Part shown: positions 8,926 to 20,700 of the stretch, piece by piece
Layout of the letters: each line of letters begins with the position of its first letter
Numbering within the stretch: the stretch's first letter is position 1
From: Thermothelomyces thermophilus ATCC 42464
Lineage: Eukaryota > Ascomycota > Sordariomycetes > Sordariales > Chaetomiaceae
NCBI RefSeq assembly: GCF_000226095.1
Contig: NC_016473.1
Coordinates: 3,286,001 to 3,350,000, forward strand
Direction: 5' to 3'
Length of the DNA stretch: 64,000 nucleotides
Position numbers and translations under genes: made by a program
Notes under the pieces: generated by a model
The model's database searches: none
What the model was told of the DNA's origin: nothing
The model's input: only the letters and a program-made list of their open reading frames with translations

Positions 8926-10860
8926 TCACAAGCCAAACGGCCAGGTCTCGTCGTACTCGAGGGGCACGTGTGGCTGGTGGACCTCGAGGGCGCCGACGTG
9001 TCTGGTCTTGTCGAACCAGAGGAGGGCGTCGAACTGCTCGGGCAGGACGGCGGAGGAGTAGTGCGACTGCCGCTCGGTGCGGGGGGAGTAGATGACGCCG
9101 ATGAAGCGCTCGAGGCGCTTGCGCATCAGGGCCTCGCGCAGCTCGTCGTCGCAGTGGCCGCGGCGCAGGTCCAGGGCGAACCGCTCGATCCCGGTCGCGT
9201 GCAGGAGCTCCTCGTAGCTTCCCGGAAGACCCGGGCGGACCTGCATCACCTCCATGTCGCCGTCCCACCGCCGGGCGGCGGCGACGGTGCCCGTGTTCCC
9301 GCTGCAGCCGATGCTGAGCACCAACCCCCCGCCGCTCCCGCTCCCGCTCCCGCTCCGGCCCCCTCCCCCTTCCCGCTGCTGCCCCCCGGCGCTGCCGAAC
9401 GCCTCCCGGCAGAGCTGGCCCACGTTGAGCTCGTCGCGCGACCACCCCATGCTCGTCGCCCGCGCGTCCCCAAGGTGACTGTTGTGCGCCCACACCACCG
9501 CCTTGGCCGGCCGCCCGTCCCGGCTCCTATGCTTGAGCACGCGCACGAGCGTCTCGAACATGTGGCGGTCCCGCAGGTTCCAGGACTCGTCGCGGCCGTA
9601 ATACATGGCCTTGTAGTACTGCTCGGCATCTGCGAAACGGTGTTTTGATTTTTTTTTTATAATTGCTGTTGTTAGCAGTACTGGTCTTGCTAGAACCAAC
9701 CCCCCCTTTTTTTTCTCCCCCTCCTTGTGTTTATGTTCTTTTGTCCTTTTATTGTTCCGTGTCCGTGTTCTGTCATGGGATTTAATAGGTAATAACAAAA
9801 CACACACACACTCACCCTTGACCACGCGGGCGTTCTGCTCCCCGCTGTGAAATTCGTCGCCGTCAGGGCCCTCGGCCGCGTACTCGAGCCGCCTGGCCAG
9901 AAGGTCCCGGAGCACGCGCATCACGTCCTTCTCGCAGCCCTGGAAGCCGGCGGCCAGGGCCTCGAGGCCGTACTCGTGCGGGTCCTCGGCCCAGAGGCTC
10001 ATGCGGGCGTAGCGCTCGCGCGCGGCGTCGGCCATGGCCGGGTCGACGCGGTCCAGGTACTCGACCACGGCCCTCATGGACGCGCGGAGCGAGTAGAGGT
10101 CCAGCCCGTAGAAGCCGACCGCGTCGGGCGCCCGCGGGTCCCGGCCGAGGTTGTGCCGGCGCAGCCACTCGGTGAACCGCTGGACCTCCTGGTTGCGCCA
10201 CATCCAGGTCGGGAACCGCAGGAAGGCGGGCTCGCGCCCGGCCTTGCGCGTCTCCCCCTCCGTCTCCGCCCCCTTTCCCTCGCTCGCCCCAAGTGCGGGC
10301 CCGGACCCGGGCCCGGGCTCGGGCCGGTACCGCACGTACCGGTCGACGGCCTCGGCGTCGGGCCAGTCCGCCTCCACGGCCACGACGGCGAAGCCGTGGC
10401 GCTCGATCAGGTGCTGCGTCAGCACCGCCCGCGCCTCGTAGAACTCGGACGTCCCGTGGGACGCGTCGCCGATCAGCACGATCCTCGGCTCCTCCCGTCC
10501 GCTGGTCCGGAGGAGGTGGGACACGAAGTCGGTGAGCGCCGCCGTCGACTCCGACAAGGGCGGGAGCGGCGTGAGATGGGCGCGCAGTAGCGGCACGGCC
10601 GGGTCCCGCTCGATAGGAGGGGCCATGATGGGATTGCGGAAGAGCGAGGACAATCTCTTGGTGGCGCTGGTGGTATTAGCTGTAGTGCGAATACTTTGTT
10701 GTTGTTGCTGTTGCTGTTGCTGCCGTCGGACGGGCTGCTGTATTGATACTCGTCGTCGCCGTAGTGTGAAGGAGGGTTTCAGAATCGACGAGAGCAAACG
10801 TGCGGATATTCCGTAGACTATTAGCGGTGCTCGGTCATGAACGGTGGCGAGCAGGTTCAT
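8926..10860 (-). CDS. Erythromycin esterase-family protein
   Basis: Exons 10860-9816 and 9629-8926, 582 residues. The intron at 9815-9630 (186 nt, donor GTGAGT, acceptor CAG) is supported because it removes a basic low-complexity stretch between NARVVK and DAEQYYKAMYYG. Family hallmarks of bacterial Ere and its homologues are present: IVLIGDASHGTSEFYEAR, VVAVEADWPDAEAVDRY, FPTWMWRN, VGFYGLDLYSL, VVWAHNSHLGDAR and RQSHY. These supply the His/Glu active-site residues of the EreA/EreB hydrolase fold, which opens macrolide lactones in bacteria; the fungal substrate is unknown. The first ~45 residues are Arg/Ser-rich with no acid patch, followed by polyQ (repeat near 10697-10723), consistent with a mitochondrial presequence. 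An internal start at MAPPIERD (10626) is the alternative. Confidence 0.85.
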   Translation of the reverse strand: MNLLATVHDRAPLIVYGISARLLSSILKPSFTLRRRRVSIQQPVRRQQQQQQQQQSIRTTANTTSATKRLSSLFRNPIMAPPIERDPAVPLLRAHLTPLPPLSESTAALTDFVSHLLRTSGREEPRIVLIGDASHGTSEFYEARAVLTQHLIERHGFAVVAVEADWPDAEAVDRYVRYRPEPGPGSGPALGASEGKGAETEGETRKAGREPAFLRFPTWMWRNQEVQRFTEWLRRHNLGRDPRAPDAVGFYGLDLYSLRASMRAVVEYLDRVDPAMADAARERYARMSLWAEDPHEYGLEALAAGFQGCEKDVMRVLRDLLARRLEYAAEGPDGDEFHSGEQNARVVKGECVCVLLLPIKSHDRTRTRNNKRTKEHKHKEGEKKKGGLVLARPVLLTTAIIKKKSKHRFADAEQYYKAMYYGRDESWNLRDRHMFETLVRVLKHRSRDGRPAKAVVWAHNSHLGDARATSMGWSRDELNVGQLCREAFGSAGGQQREGGGGRSGSGSGSGGGLVLSIGCSGNTGTVAAARRWDGDMEVMQVRPGLPGSYEELLHATGIERFALDLRRGHCDDELREALMRKRLERFIGVIYSPRTERQSHYSSAVLPEQFDALLWFDKTRHVGALEVHQPHVPLEYDETWPFGL

Positions 10861-11780
10861 GGCATATTACACGGACAAGCTATCTACCGAGTAATGCTAC
10901 TTTCCATTTAGATGGACAGTCTACCCCCCTTAGGTACCTAGGTAGGTAAAGTAATGCAATAATAATTGAATAGTGGCCCGTGTTTGTAGCCCCATTCAGG
11001 GTCTTCCATTCGATCAGCATGACGAAAGCGGTCGAACTGGTTAGGAGACCACTTGGGATGGCCTGACGTCAGGGACAAAGTGATGTGCGGAGAGATCAGC
11101 CTGGTCTATATCTTTTGTAGACTCGATTAATTACGGATCCATCCTTAGTTAATAATTACCTTGTTAACATTCGGCCAAGTGCAACTAGTATTAATTATCT
11201 AATATATCCGCACAATCGAAGTCGCATGCTGTCGACACCCTTATGGCGCTCTAAGAAATTCCCTAATTACAACTCCCAAGGGGTAAACACTAGGAGTTAA
11301 TTATACATGTCTTCTACCATTGAGCATCAGCAATGAGGCCACTCCTAATTAATAATATGCATTACCGGAGCAAGAAGCCGCTCAAGGGGGTAACTAAGAA
11401 CATGTCCAATCCACTTCGACTGGTGACAGCGTTAGCGATATCAGGTCTACGCTACCGTATTGATCGCTTGCTGCTATTCACGGAGCCCACTTGGAGAACC
11501 GGTTGTTACGGTAGTCGGACAGAGTGCAAAGGGGTTTTAGTGGTACAATGGCCGTGAAGGATATCGGTGGTACCGATCATTGCATATCGATGTCACTGGC
11601 ATCATGATAGGGAGGTACCTAATTATATGGCCGTACTCGGAGAACCAAATGGAGAGTTCATCTCCCGCCTCTCGGGATCGAGGGAAGAAGGCGGTGATCA
11701 TCCGTACCGGTAGGTACCTTAATTATTAATTGGTTAATTAGTTCTAACAACAAAGAACACCCCTCTTTCCTTGCGTATAA
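10861..11780. other. AT-rich intergenic
   Basis: Contains repeated TAATTA and GGTACCTAGGTAGGTA-type words. No gene, RNA or terminal repeats recognised. Confidence 0.5.
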
Positions 11781-12320
11781 CCCTTGCAGCATGAATGGTA
11801 CCCGCAAAGAGTATGTAGGGTAGTTAGTTACCTTACCGTTCGTGTGTGTTGCCGACTCCGGTCAAAGTCATCGACGACTTCCTCCCCTCCCGCGGCCTGC
11901 ACGGGACCTACCTGGCCGTCCAAGGAGCGCGCTCGGCTCGGTAATATCGTCGACCCGAGGAAGCTGCGGGACGAGCCGTCCATCGCGCTGCCGACGCGGA
12001 CCCGGGCGCGGGAGTGGGCAGCCGAGAACGGGCTGGCGCCGGTGGGGGAGTCCAGTTCCCCGGTTTCCGTTTCAGTTCTGTCCTTTCCTTTCCCTTTGAA
12101 AATTGTGACTTGTTTTGAATTCTGTCTGATTGTGTTTTGCTTTTTCTTTTCATATGCTTTTCTTTTTTTCTTTTTTTCGGCTTTTCGTGAGCACCATCAC
12201 ACCAGTTCCAGAGCACCTCACCCGGTGGCACGCCGATTATTAGGGACCAACTTTGTCTTTGCCAAGCACCAGCCGCGGACACGGCGCCCAACTTCGCGAG
12301 AGTAGGGCTTTGCTTCGGTC
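11781..12320 (+). other. GC-rich island, possible unresolved gene or relic
   Basis: Embedded in AT-rich spacer, 11880-12060 has coding-like composition. Two overlapping plus-strand frames read protein-like, one through IDDFLPSRGLHGTYLAVQ and another through LGNIVDPRKLRDEPSIALP. A pyrimidine-rich intron-like stretch follows (about 12060-12205, ending CACCAG), and a further GC-rich piece runs to about 12305. A possible start ATGAATGGTACC at 11791 is followed by a GTATGT donor. I could not join the pieces into one convincing spliced frame and recognise no family. It may be a small multi-exon gene or the remnant of one. Confidence 0.3.
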
Positions 12321-13681
12321 TGCATCTGGTGTGATCAGCGCACGGGATGGACGGTGATGTGATATTTCACGTATGTATTGTACATATATAATCCGTACGC
12401 CCCACGGAATTGTCACCTCAGCGGAACAGGGAAGAGCCATAATTATAATACAAATCGCTACCCTCCCCCCCCCCCCCCCGCCCAATTATGCTACCGAGTA
12501 CCTGAGATGAGGCACCAGGCAAACACACTCGGAGACCGCCCGGTACTTCCAAGGTTGCGCGAGAATCACTGCTCGTCCGGCTTGCGGTACAGAGTACAGA
12601 CCATACGAATTACAGAATACATATCCTGGGTATTCGAACATATTCTCTCTCTGTGTACGTATTACATACAGTACTACCGTCTTCCACTGTGGATGTGCCA
12701 GACCCTGTGCTTCTACTTCGTATGCGCCCTGTAATTGGGCGTCATCCCCATTGCAGGCTGCTACATTGTGGTCCATGAAGGGCCGAAGTTTTTCGTGTTG
12801 GGCGCCAATTAGCGTTCTGTATGGATAATCCCTCCCGGGCGAAGCATGCCCTACTCGGACACCAGAACACACACACACACACACACTCACCTCGTCTAGG
12901 GTTGCCCGGTATGTCTCCCGTGGACGTGTGTACATACCTGCCTCATGCATGTCCCACTGCCATTTTCCCTTTTCTGGATGCTGGGACGAAGAGCCAGGTC
13001 TCGGCTGCCGTGTCGGTGACTTTTTCCTTAATTGCTTTTTTTACCCCCAACCCCCTCTCCCGTCGGCTCCCGCAGCCTCCCCCCCAGCTCCCGCAGTCAA
13101 GTCAGGTTTGGGTCAGTTCCTTCCCCAAGCTCCCTCAAGCTCTTCCCTCCATTTCCCGGTCCCACCGACACGGACCCGGCAACTGAAGGCGAAGACATAC
13201 ATACACGTACTGTACATAGGTGCATACACCACTGCGAGCACATTAGCGTACGGGACACACATTCCCCCTGGTTCAGCCCTGTCAACCCTCTTCCCTTCCC
13301 CTTCTCCTTGCCCCCCTCCCCGGCAGGATTAAGAGGGGGTGTTCCCGCCTCCGAGCTTATTTTACATATTTTTTTGACCCAAATCTCTCTGTTCTCGCTC
13401 GCGGCTCCCCGACTTGTTGGGGGTGTGAAGATTGCCGCCAGCACGCCCGACAGCAAAGCACCGAGGCTCTACATTATTATTACCTAGGACAACACGCTTC
13501 CTTCACTACCAGACTCTCAACCTCCGCACGTCCCATCCGCCGCACAATTAGCCATCTTCCGCACACTTTATCACACCACACCACATCAACATCACAGCAT
13601 CCATAATTAACAGACCACATTCCAAGACAAGAGGAGGAAAGGCGCCAGTTCGAAAACGGTTGGGCACATCCGAGCTTCATC
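12321..13681. other. Intergenic and regulator leader
   Basis: Includes a 15-nt C run at 12465-12479, a CA repeat near 12869-12887 and pyrimidine-rich sequence at 13020-13330. The CA- and CT-rich stretch at 13500-13680 looks like the 5' leader of the Zn2Cys6 gene. No other gene seen. Confidence 0.45.
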
Positions 13682-16600
13682 ATGGCTCCCCCGCCGGCTT
13701 ATCGTACCATCCAACCGGCCCCCGTCAAGGGACCGAGAACCGGCGCCTTGTCTTCCGGGCCCACGGGCCCGCAGTGGTTGGGTTCGAAGGGCCTGACGAA
13801 GAGGCTCAAAGCAGTGACCCAGGCATGTCATACATGCCGCCGCAACAAGGCCAAGGTATGTAGAGAGTCACATGTTGCAGGATACACCATAATAGTCCAG
13901 TCCCACTCCGGGACGAGAGACACACGTGGGCGTAAACATATTATTTATGTAGGGTATGTATGTAGTATGTATGTATGTACGTGTATGCTCGTGCATGTGT
14001 ATACAGACATAAATAACCTACGTACACGCCCAGTCGGCCTCGCTTTGCCTTACTTCTCGTTTCCCTCCATCCTCCCCCTCCCCCCGTTTCCCCCAATGTG
14101 CCAAGTACGGATGGGGGGTGTTGACTCTCTTCCACCTCGACCAGTGCGACGGCGTCCGGCCCAAGTGCGGGAGCTGCTCTGCTCGGAACTCCCCTTGTGG
14201 GTACGACGGCGAGGCCGGGCAGTCCCGCCGGGCTGCCCTACGAGCTCGGCTCGAGGAACTCGAGAAGCTGTTTGGCGACCTGGTCACGCCCGACTACACC
14301 GAGGCCAAGCGGCTGCTGGACCGCATCCGCGCGTCGGCCCACGACCTGACCCCTCTGCTGACCACTTGGCGGGAGAGCGAGGACCGCTCCGCGCGGCAGG
14401 CGGCGGCGACGACGACGATGACGAGTGCGCCCCCATCCGACGCCTCCGAATCCTCGTTTCCGGGTCGGTCGCCCAACTCGTCGTCTGACGGCAGCACCTC
14501 CCCCGCCGCCTCCGGATCCTCCTCCTCCTCCACTAATAGCGGCAACAGCAGCGGGACACAGGGGACGTCGGTGTCCGATGACGCGTCGTCTGCGGGCCGG
14601 GCCGCCGCCGCCGATTCGCCGGACCGTCCGCGGGGGGCCCCGTCCCAGCCGCAGCAGCAGCGGCCACTGCCTAGGGACGACGACTCGGCCTCGCTGCTGC
14701 TGCACCTCGACGTCCCGCTCCCGGGGGCCAAGACGACCCGGGCCGGGGTCCAGACCTTCTTCGGGTCCACGGGCAAGCTGTTCCACGTCTACACGCAGAG
14801 GCAGATGGAGGCCTACCACACGGCCGTCTTCGGCGCCGACGACGGCAAGCCTCCCGACACCTCGCGCGGGCTCGAGCTCTGCTGCCTCTACGCCGTCGCC
14901 GCCGTCGGCGTCCTCTACAACGCCGGCACCTTCCAGCCCGGGCTCGAGAACGTCTTCCACGACGTCAGCCGCCGCTTCTTCTCCGACCTCATGGAGCAGC
15001 GGCCCCTCGACACCATCAAGGTCTGCACCCTTTACGCAATGTACAACGTCCTCGACAAGGCCACCGTCGCCCTGGCCTATGTTGGTGAGTGCTTTTTTTT
15101 TCCTTTTTCGCCTACCTCTTTGTTCTTCCTCCCTTTCTTCTTTTTCTTGTTGATTCTTTTTCTTATTTAAAAACCCCCATCTCCGTCATACGCAAATATT
15201 ATTAGACCAGAAGGGCTGATATAGGGTGACCGGGGGGGTTGGCGGGCGGGGTGTTCCGGTCGCTAACAATTAATGTTCAAAAGAGGTCGGTCTCGGAATG
15301 TCCAAGAGACAAAGCCAGAACACCGGAGTTTGTCACCCTTCCAAGGTCTCATCGGAGGAGTGGATCGACTTTCGGAGAACCTGGAGGGCCCTCGTCTTTC
15401 TCTCCAAGCAAGTCCCTCCCCCCCCTTCTCTCTTCCTCTTTTCACTTCGCAGAAACCTCCTCCTCCCTGTGCTAACGATCTGTGCCCCTAGTTGGCTCTC
15501 TTCGACGCTCGGATACATCTCGGGAGCCGATGACGGCGAGTTTACGAGACTGCTTCCGGTAGGTGGCACACATCACACAGAAGTTGGGGCTCGCTAATAA
15601 TAACAATCTTGATTGCTTCAAGGTCGCCGGGGAGGATGAAGACAGTTATAGCGCCGAGCTGGGCGAGCGTGAGTGATCCTACCCACACCCTCCGGAACCC
15701 GTTTCACATCTCTCTCTTCCCGGTCAGCGAGCGAGTCAGGCAGGCAGGCAGACAGGATAATTAGGGTTGCTAACCACCAGCTCTCCCCCCGCCCGTCCCG
15801 GTGGCGGCAACCCCCCCCCCTCGGGGTCCCCGTGTCGCAGTCGTCCAGGCCGAGATGACCAAGATCGTGCTGCTCAAGGCCGGCATCCTGCGCAACCACC
15901 TGGCGGTCCCGGAGCTGACGGCGCTCGGCATGGACGGCATCATCCGGGAGCTGCAGGAGTGGCACGAGCAGCTGCCCGAGCCGATGAAGCTGCGCAGCCT
16001 GTATTATTACCGCGCCGACTGGCCCCCGCCGGTCCGCTGGTCCATCTACCACCTGCACCTGCTCTACCACGGCGCCTTCATGCTCGTCTACCGCCGCATC
16101 GCCGCCCACTGCGTCCGCCTGCGCCGCACCGGCCGCGACCTCGCCTCCTCGGCCGCCCGGGAGCCCAACCTGGTCAGCCTGGTCGAGCAGGGCGTCACCT
16201 CGGCCCGCGACACCGCCCGCATTGTCAGCCTGCTTCTCGGAGAGCAGGGCGTCTTTCGCCGCTGCTGGATCGTCATGTAATTAATATGTCTAATTACCCG
16301 TCCCTTTTTTTTTTGTTGTTTTATTTTTTCCTTTCTCATCCCCATTTTCCTTCTTTCTTTCTTTTACTCGCTAATTAAACCTGCTTTCCTCCTTTTTGTC
16401 CTTTCCTCCGCAGCTTCCAAGCCCACACGGCCTGCGTCGTCATCCTGTACTCGGTCGCCCAGAGAAAGCTGCACGGTTTCCCCTTCCCCCCGTCCCCGTG
16501 GGCCGAGGACATGGAGCGCGCCCGCCAGTGCATCGACGTGCTCGGCTACTGCGGCGACATCGACCCCGTCGCCCTGCGCTTCCGCGTCCGCCTCTCGGGC

Positions 16601-17149
16601 ATCTACGACAGCCTGCTGTCCGCCGCCAACGCCGCCAACGCCGCCGGTGCTCCCCAGCCAACAGATGTCGACGACGGCCAACAACAACAAAAACAGCAGC
16701 AGCGGCCGGAGCCGCACCCGATCGGGTACCTCTTCACCGCGCCGCCGACCACCCCGCCGTCGGACCTGTCCGACCTCTCCCTGACCCTGCTCTTCGCCCT
16801 CTGCCGGCCGTGGAGCGATCCGGGCGGGCTGAACACGGTGGGGCCCAACGGGCCGATGGACGTCGACGTCGACAGCTCCTCCTCCTCCTTCTCCTCGTCG
16901 GCGGCGGCGGCTGCAGCACAGGTGGTGGCGGCGGCGGCGGGAGGAGGTGGCGACCAGCGGACGAAGCAGCAGATGACGCTGGACAAGCTCGAGTGGGACT
17001 TTGAAAAGATCACGCCCTTCCGCTGGGACACGGGCAGCATGGGCCCCATGCTCTGCGGCGCCGACGAGGTCGTCGGGACCAGTTGCTTCCTCGACAGCGA
17101 GGCGCCCAGCGGGTGGAAGAGGGCCGAGGATATTGAGGCGGATGGTTGA
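13682..17149 (+). CDS. Zn2Cys6 fungal-type transcription factor
   Basis: Seven exons: 13682-13855, 14145-15084, 15284-15407, 15492-15558, 15623-15668, 15841-16276 and 16414-17149, all phases agreeing, 840 residues. The binuclear zinc cluster uses C49, C52, C59, C66, C69 and C76 (CHTCRRNKAK joined to CDGVRPKCGSCSARNSPC), split by intron 1 in the middle. A coiled segment RARLEELEKLFGDLV follows and probably dimerises. The middle-homology region includes LYAVAAVGVLYN, VALAYVEVGLGM, EWIDFRRTWRALVFLSNWLSS and ILYSVAQRKLHGFP. Low-complexity Ser/Pro and Gln stretches lie at about 120-230 and 650-690, with Ala runs near 760. Intron 3 (15408-15491) is GC-AG (donor GCAAGT), the only choice that keeps phase. 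Target genes are unknown; no adjacent metabolic cluster points to a pathway. Confidence 0.9.
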
Positions 17150-17773
17150 GATATGACGAGAATAACTAGAGGTCAGAGGTAATTAATTAGTGCCCCGTTT
17201 GCGCTTGCGTGTCGTGTAAAGAAACGCAGATCTGGAGATTAGAGGTTCTTCAGTTGACGCATGTCGGCCAGATTTTGGCTACAAATGGCCTAAGAAGGAA
17301 TCCAGGGTAGCACCTCGGGCTGCTTTGCTTGTCCAGGGTGCTCAGGGACGCACAGTTGCGGTCCCTTCCGAGTCTTGAGAAGAAAGCGGTCGTTGGTCGT
17401 GGCGCTGGAGGGGGGCACAATGCTGCACATCGTCACACGAGCCGTAGGATCGATTTGCTTTTGGCAATGGTAATCCAATTGAAAGTACCGATGTAGAAAG
17501 TTTGAAACCAGAATTCCATTCCGCTCTTGCAAAGCCAATCCTTGATTATCATCTCGTTACCTAAGGTATCCAACGCCTCGACAGGGTTTCCAAAAACTTC
17601 CCTGGTAAATCACCGAGAACTCCAATCCTCCATGTCTTTACGGACGGTCATCAGAAACATTCATCGTCGTAGCCGTCTTGAAAGTTGAAAATGCTCAAAA
17701 AATAACAAAAAAAGGAGAAATGATAGAGAAGGAGAGATGAAGAGAGAGGCAAAAAAAGAAAAAAGAAAGAAAT
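17150..17773. other. Convergent 3' spacer
   Basis: Between the regulator and the ankyrin gene, which converge. A minus-strand open frame of 82 codons (17538-17290) has neutral codon use and no recognised motif, so I do not call it. An A/G-rich run lies at 17695-17775. Confidence 0.45.
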
Positions 17774-20700
17774 TCAAGCCAACAGTTTCTTGCCTTCGAC
17801 GGCAATCGGTGCCGCTCCCAGCTTCATCCGCCGCTCGCTCTCCTGCCACCGCCTGAGCTCCTCGAGGTTGACCTGCCCGATGATGTTGCCCCGGTGGGAC
17901 CGCAGCTCCGTCATCTTCATCTCGTGCTTCTCGCGCGCCACGGCCACGCGGGCGTCGAGCGCCTCGCGCTCGAGCTGCCTGCGCCGGCAGAGCATCTCGT
18001 ACTGCTGCACCATCTTCTGGTTCTCGTACGTCAGCCGCTGCCGCTGCTCCTCACGCGCGTGCGCCAGCTCGCGCGCCCGCCGGAGCTCGTCCACCCCGGC
18101 CTCGAGTGCCGCCTCGTCGCGCCGCCGCTCGACCCGCTGCTCGTGCGACGCCTGGCGGTGCGCGAGGTCCGCATCGCGCTTCTGGGCCTGCATGGCCAGG
18201 TCGTCGGCGTGCTTCTGCCACCGGATGCTCGAGTGCACCCCGGCCGCGCTGAGCTTGATCTGGGCCTCGGCGTGATGCTTCTCGGCCTTCATCTGGATCG
18301 CCTGGTGGTGGTCGAGCCCGCGGTGCCGCCGCTGTTGTTGCGACAGCTCCTCGCGCTGCTGGACGGTGCGGTGGTGCTTGTCGGCCTCGAGCTGGGCGAC
18401 CGCGGCCGCCTTCTCGTGCTCGCGGCGGATCGCGCTTGCGTGCTCTTCTTCCACGAGCCGTCTCTGGCGCTCGCGGGCGCGCCTCTCGCGTTCGTAGTCC
18501 CGGATCTCCTCGGGGAGCCCGACCGCATCGTGCGGCTGCGTCTCTTCGATCGTGGCGTAGTAACGGTCCTCGCAGCCGTGCGCCTTGAGCAGTTGCAGGA
18601 GGATCTCCGACGGAGGGCCGAGGAGGATACCCTTGGCGATGTACATGGTCGGCGAGTAGTGGAGCGTACCGTGCTGGTACGTGTTTTCCAGGCTGTTGAG
18701 TGTCCGGTAGAGCATCCGTTCAAGAAGCAGTTTGGTGATGGCTTCGTTATGTTCGTTGTCGAGAGCGAGGAAGATGACCGTTTTCCCGTCCACTTTTAGA
18801 AGCGGGCTGGCTTCTGCGGCCGCGAGGAGGTCGAGCGCTTCTTCCGCAATCGCGATGTCGGCCGGGGGAGCGGCCCGTAGGGCAATTTCTCCCAGAGCCG
18901 TGCGTCCGCCGTGCTTGATCGACCTAAAGTTGGCGTCGTGACCGGCCTTGAGGAGAAGCTGCATCACCCGAACGTGGAACCCGCGGCAGGCTTCGTGTAA
19001 GCTGCCGTCGTTTAATGGCGGCTTGCTTCCCAGCAAAAGTTCCACTAGCTTCGCATTCCCGGCACGTGAGGCATAGAAGAGCGCCGAGTGACCAAGGGCG
19101 TCCTTGACCGAGATTCTTGCTCCCGACTCCAGAAGCAACCGCACGATGTCGATTCGGCCAGACTTTGCTGCCACTAGAAGCGGTGTCGTCCGTGACAGTG
19201 GTGTAGTGTACGAGTGATCAGCTGCGATGGTTAGCTGGGCCAAGAGAGAGAGAGACAAAAAAAAAGGTGCTTGTTGGAACGGCGCACTTACCCCCGTGAC
19301 GAATGAGAGCCGCTATGACAGGCAAGCTGATAAGGCCTTCTTCTTGGAGCAAGGCCCACATGAGAACCGATACAGGTTCCATCTCCGAACTAACCGACCT
19401 GTCCTGCCTGTCTCGGGCATTGTGTGAAAATACTTGCATGGGGACGGTCGTCTCTAGCCGGCATCCGGCTCGAACCAAGCTGTCGAGGACCACTACCGAG
19501 TGCCCGTATGCTTTTAGGCACTGAAAGATGGGGGGCGGCAATCCGGGAATGGATCTGTTGAAGTCCGGTACGGCCGTCTTCTGTTCCGAGAGAACGCCAA
19601 CAATTTGGAGCAGCAGTGGCTCGTCATGATGGGCCATGATGGCCGCCGTGAGTGCGAGGGTGGCGGATGACGGGGTAGCGCCGTTGGCCAGCAGCAAGCG
19701 AAGGAGGAAGGGGTCTCCGCGGCTAGCAGCAATGCTGATGGCCTTGCCGTTCTCGTGGTTCACGTCAACGTTGGCGGCGAACATTTTGCGCAGAAACGTA
19801 TCGGCGAGGTCCGTTCGGGACGGTTGACAGACAAGTTGGTCAACGACATCGATCATGGCTTTGCCCGCAATGTGTCCAGATGCGCCATGTTGGAGCAGGA
19901 TGTTGATCACCTCGACGTGCTCGAAGGCGATCCATTGCTTGCCACGACTGATGATGGCCGCGAGCGCTTGCGTGTAGATGCTGCTGTGCTGGCCCAAATA
20001 TGCCGAAAGGAGACTGAGCAGGTCGTGATTGAGCATTGAAGCAGCGTGCTTGATGCATAGTCCATCCTCGTACGCGGGCTCTGCGCCCGAGTCGAGAAGC
20101 ATCCTCGCCATGTCCAGATCGCTGTCGTGCTCCAACACGACGTGCTTGAGCGCTATGTTGAGTTGATCGAGCTGCATCCGCGCCACAAGGTCTCCGAAAA
20201 GAAGCTTTCGATCCGGCCTCGGCGCTTTCAATCCCTCCGTGACTGCAGTGAATAGTGCCTTATAGCCGATGCCCTGACCAAGTAGCAGATGGAAGGTCTC
20301 TGGTCGGAAGTTCCGAATAGCGTGGATGAAGACCTCGCCATCATTATAGTTGACTGATGCGCGCGTGAGGAGGAGCTCGACGACAGGCCTATCTGTTTGT
20401 CAGCCATGCTGAAAGTAGTGGCCGGTTTCGGTTGAGGGGCTGAAAGTGCTTGGGGAACACTCACGCGTTGCCAGGTTCTGTTTTAAATATCGTTACGAGC
20501 GCCTTCCCCGCGGCATCCTCGTCGATTCGGCGGCGAACAAGCATTTCAACGAGCACCTGTTTCTTGTTCCCATCCCGGATATCCATAGCCCACTTTAGTG
20601 CGGTGCCCAGCGACTCGGGCGAGGGCTCTTTGGCCAAGATCTCCTCGACGAGTCCCACGGAGGCTGATCGGACCGCAACCTGGAGAGCCTCTCCTTTTCC

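Noticed and set aside
17894-18799. 301-codon plus-strand frame inside the ankyrin gene
   Set aside because: Antisense shadow of the GC-rich coiled-coil exon. Leu/Val/Arg-rich composition typical of such shadows.
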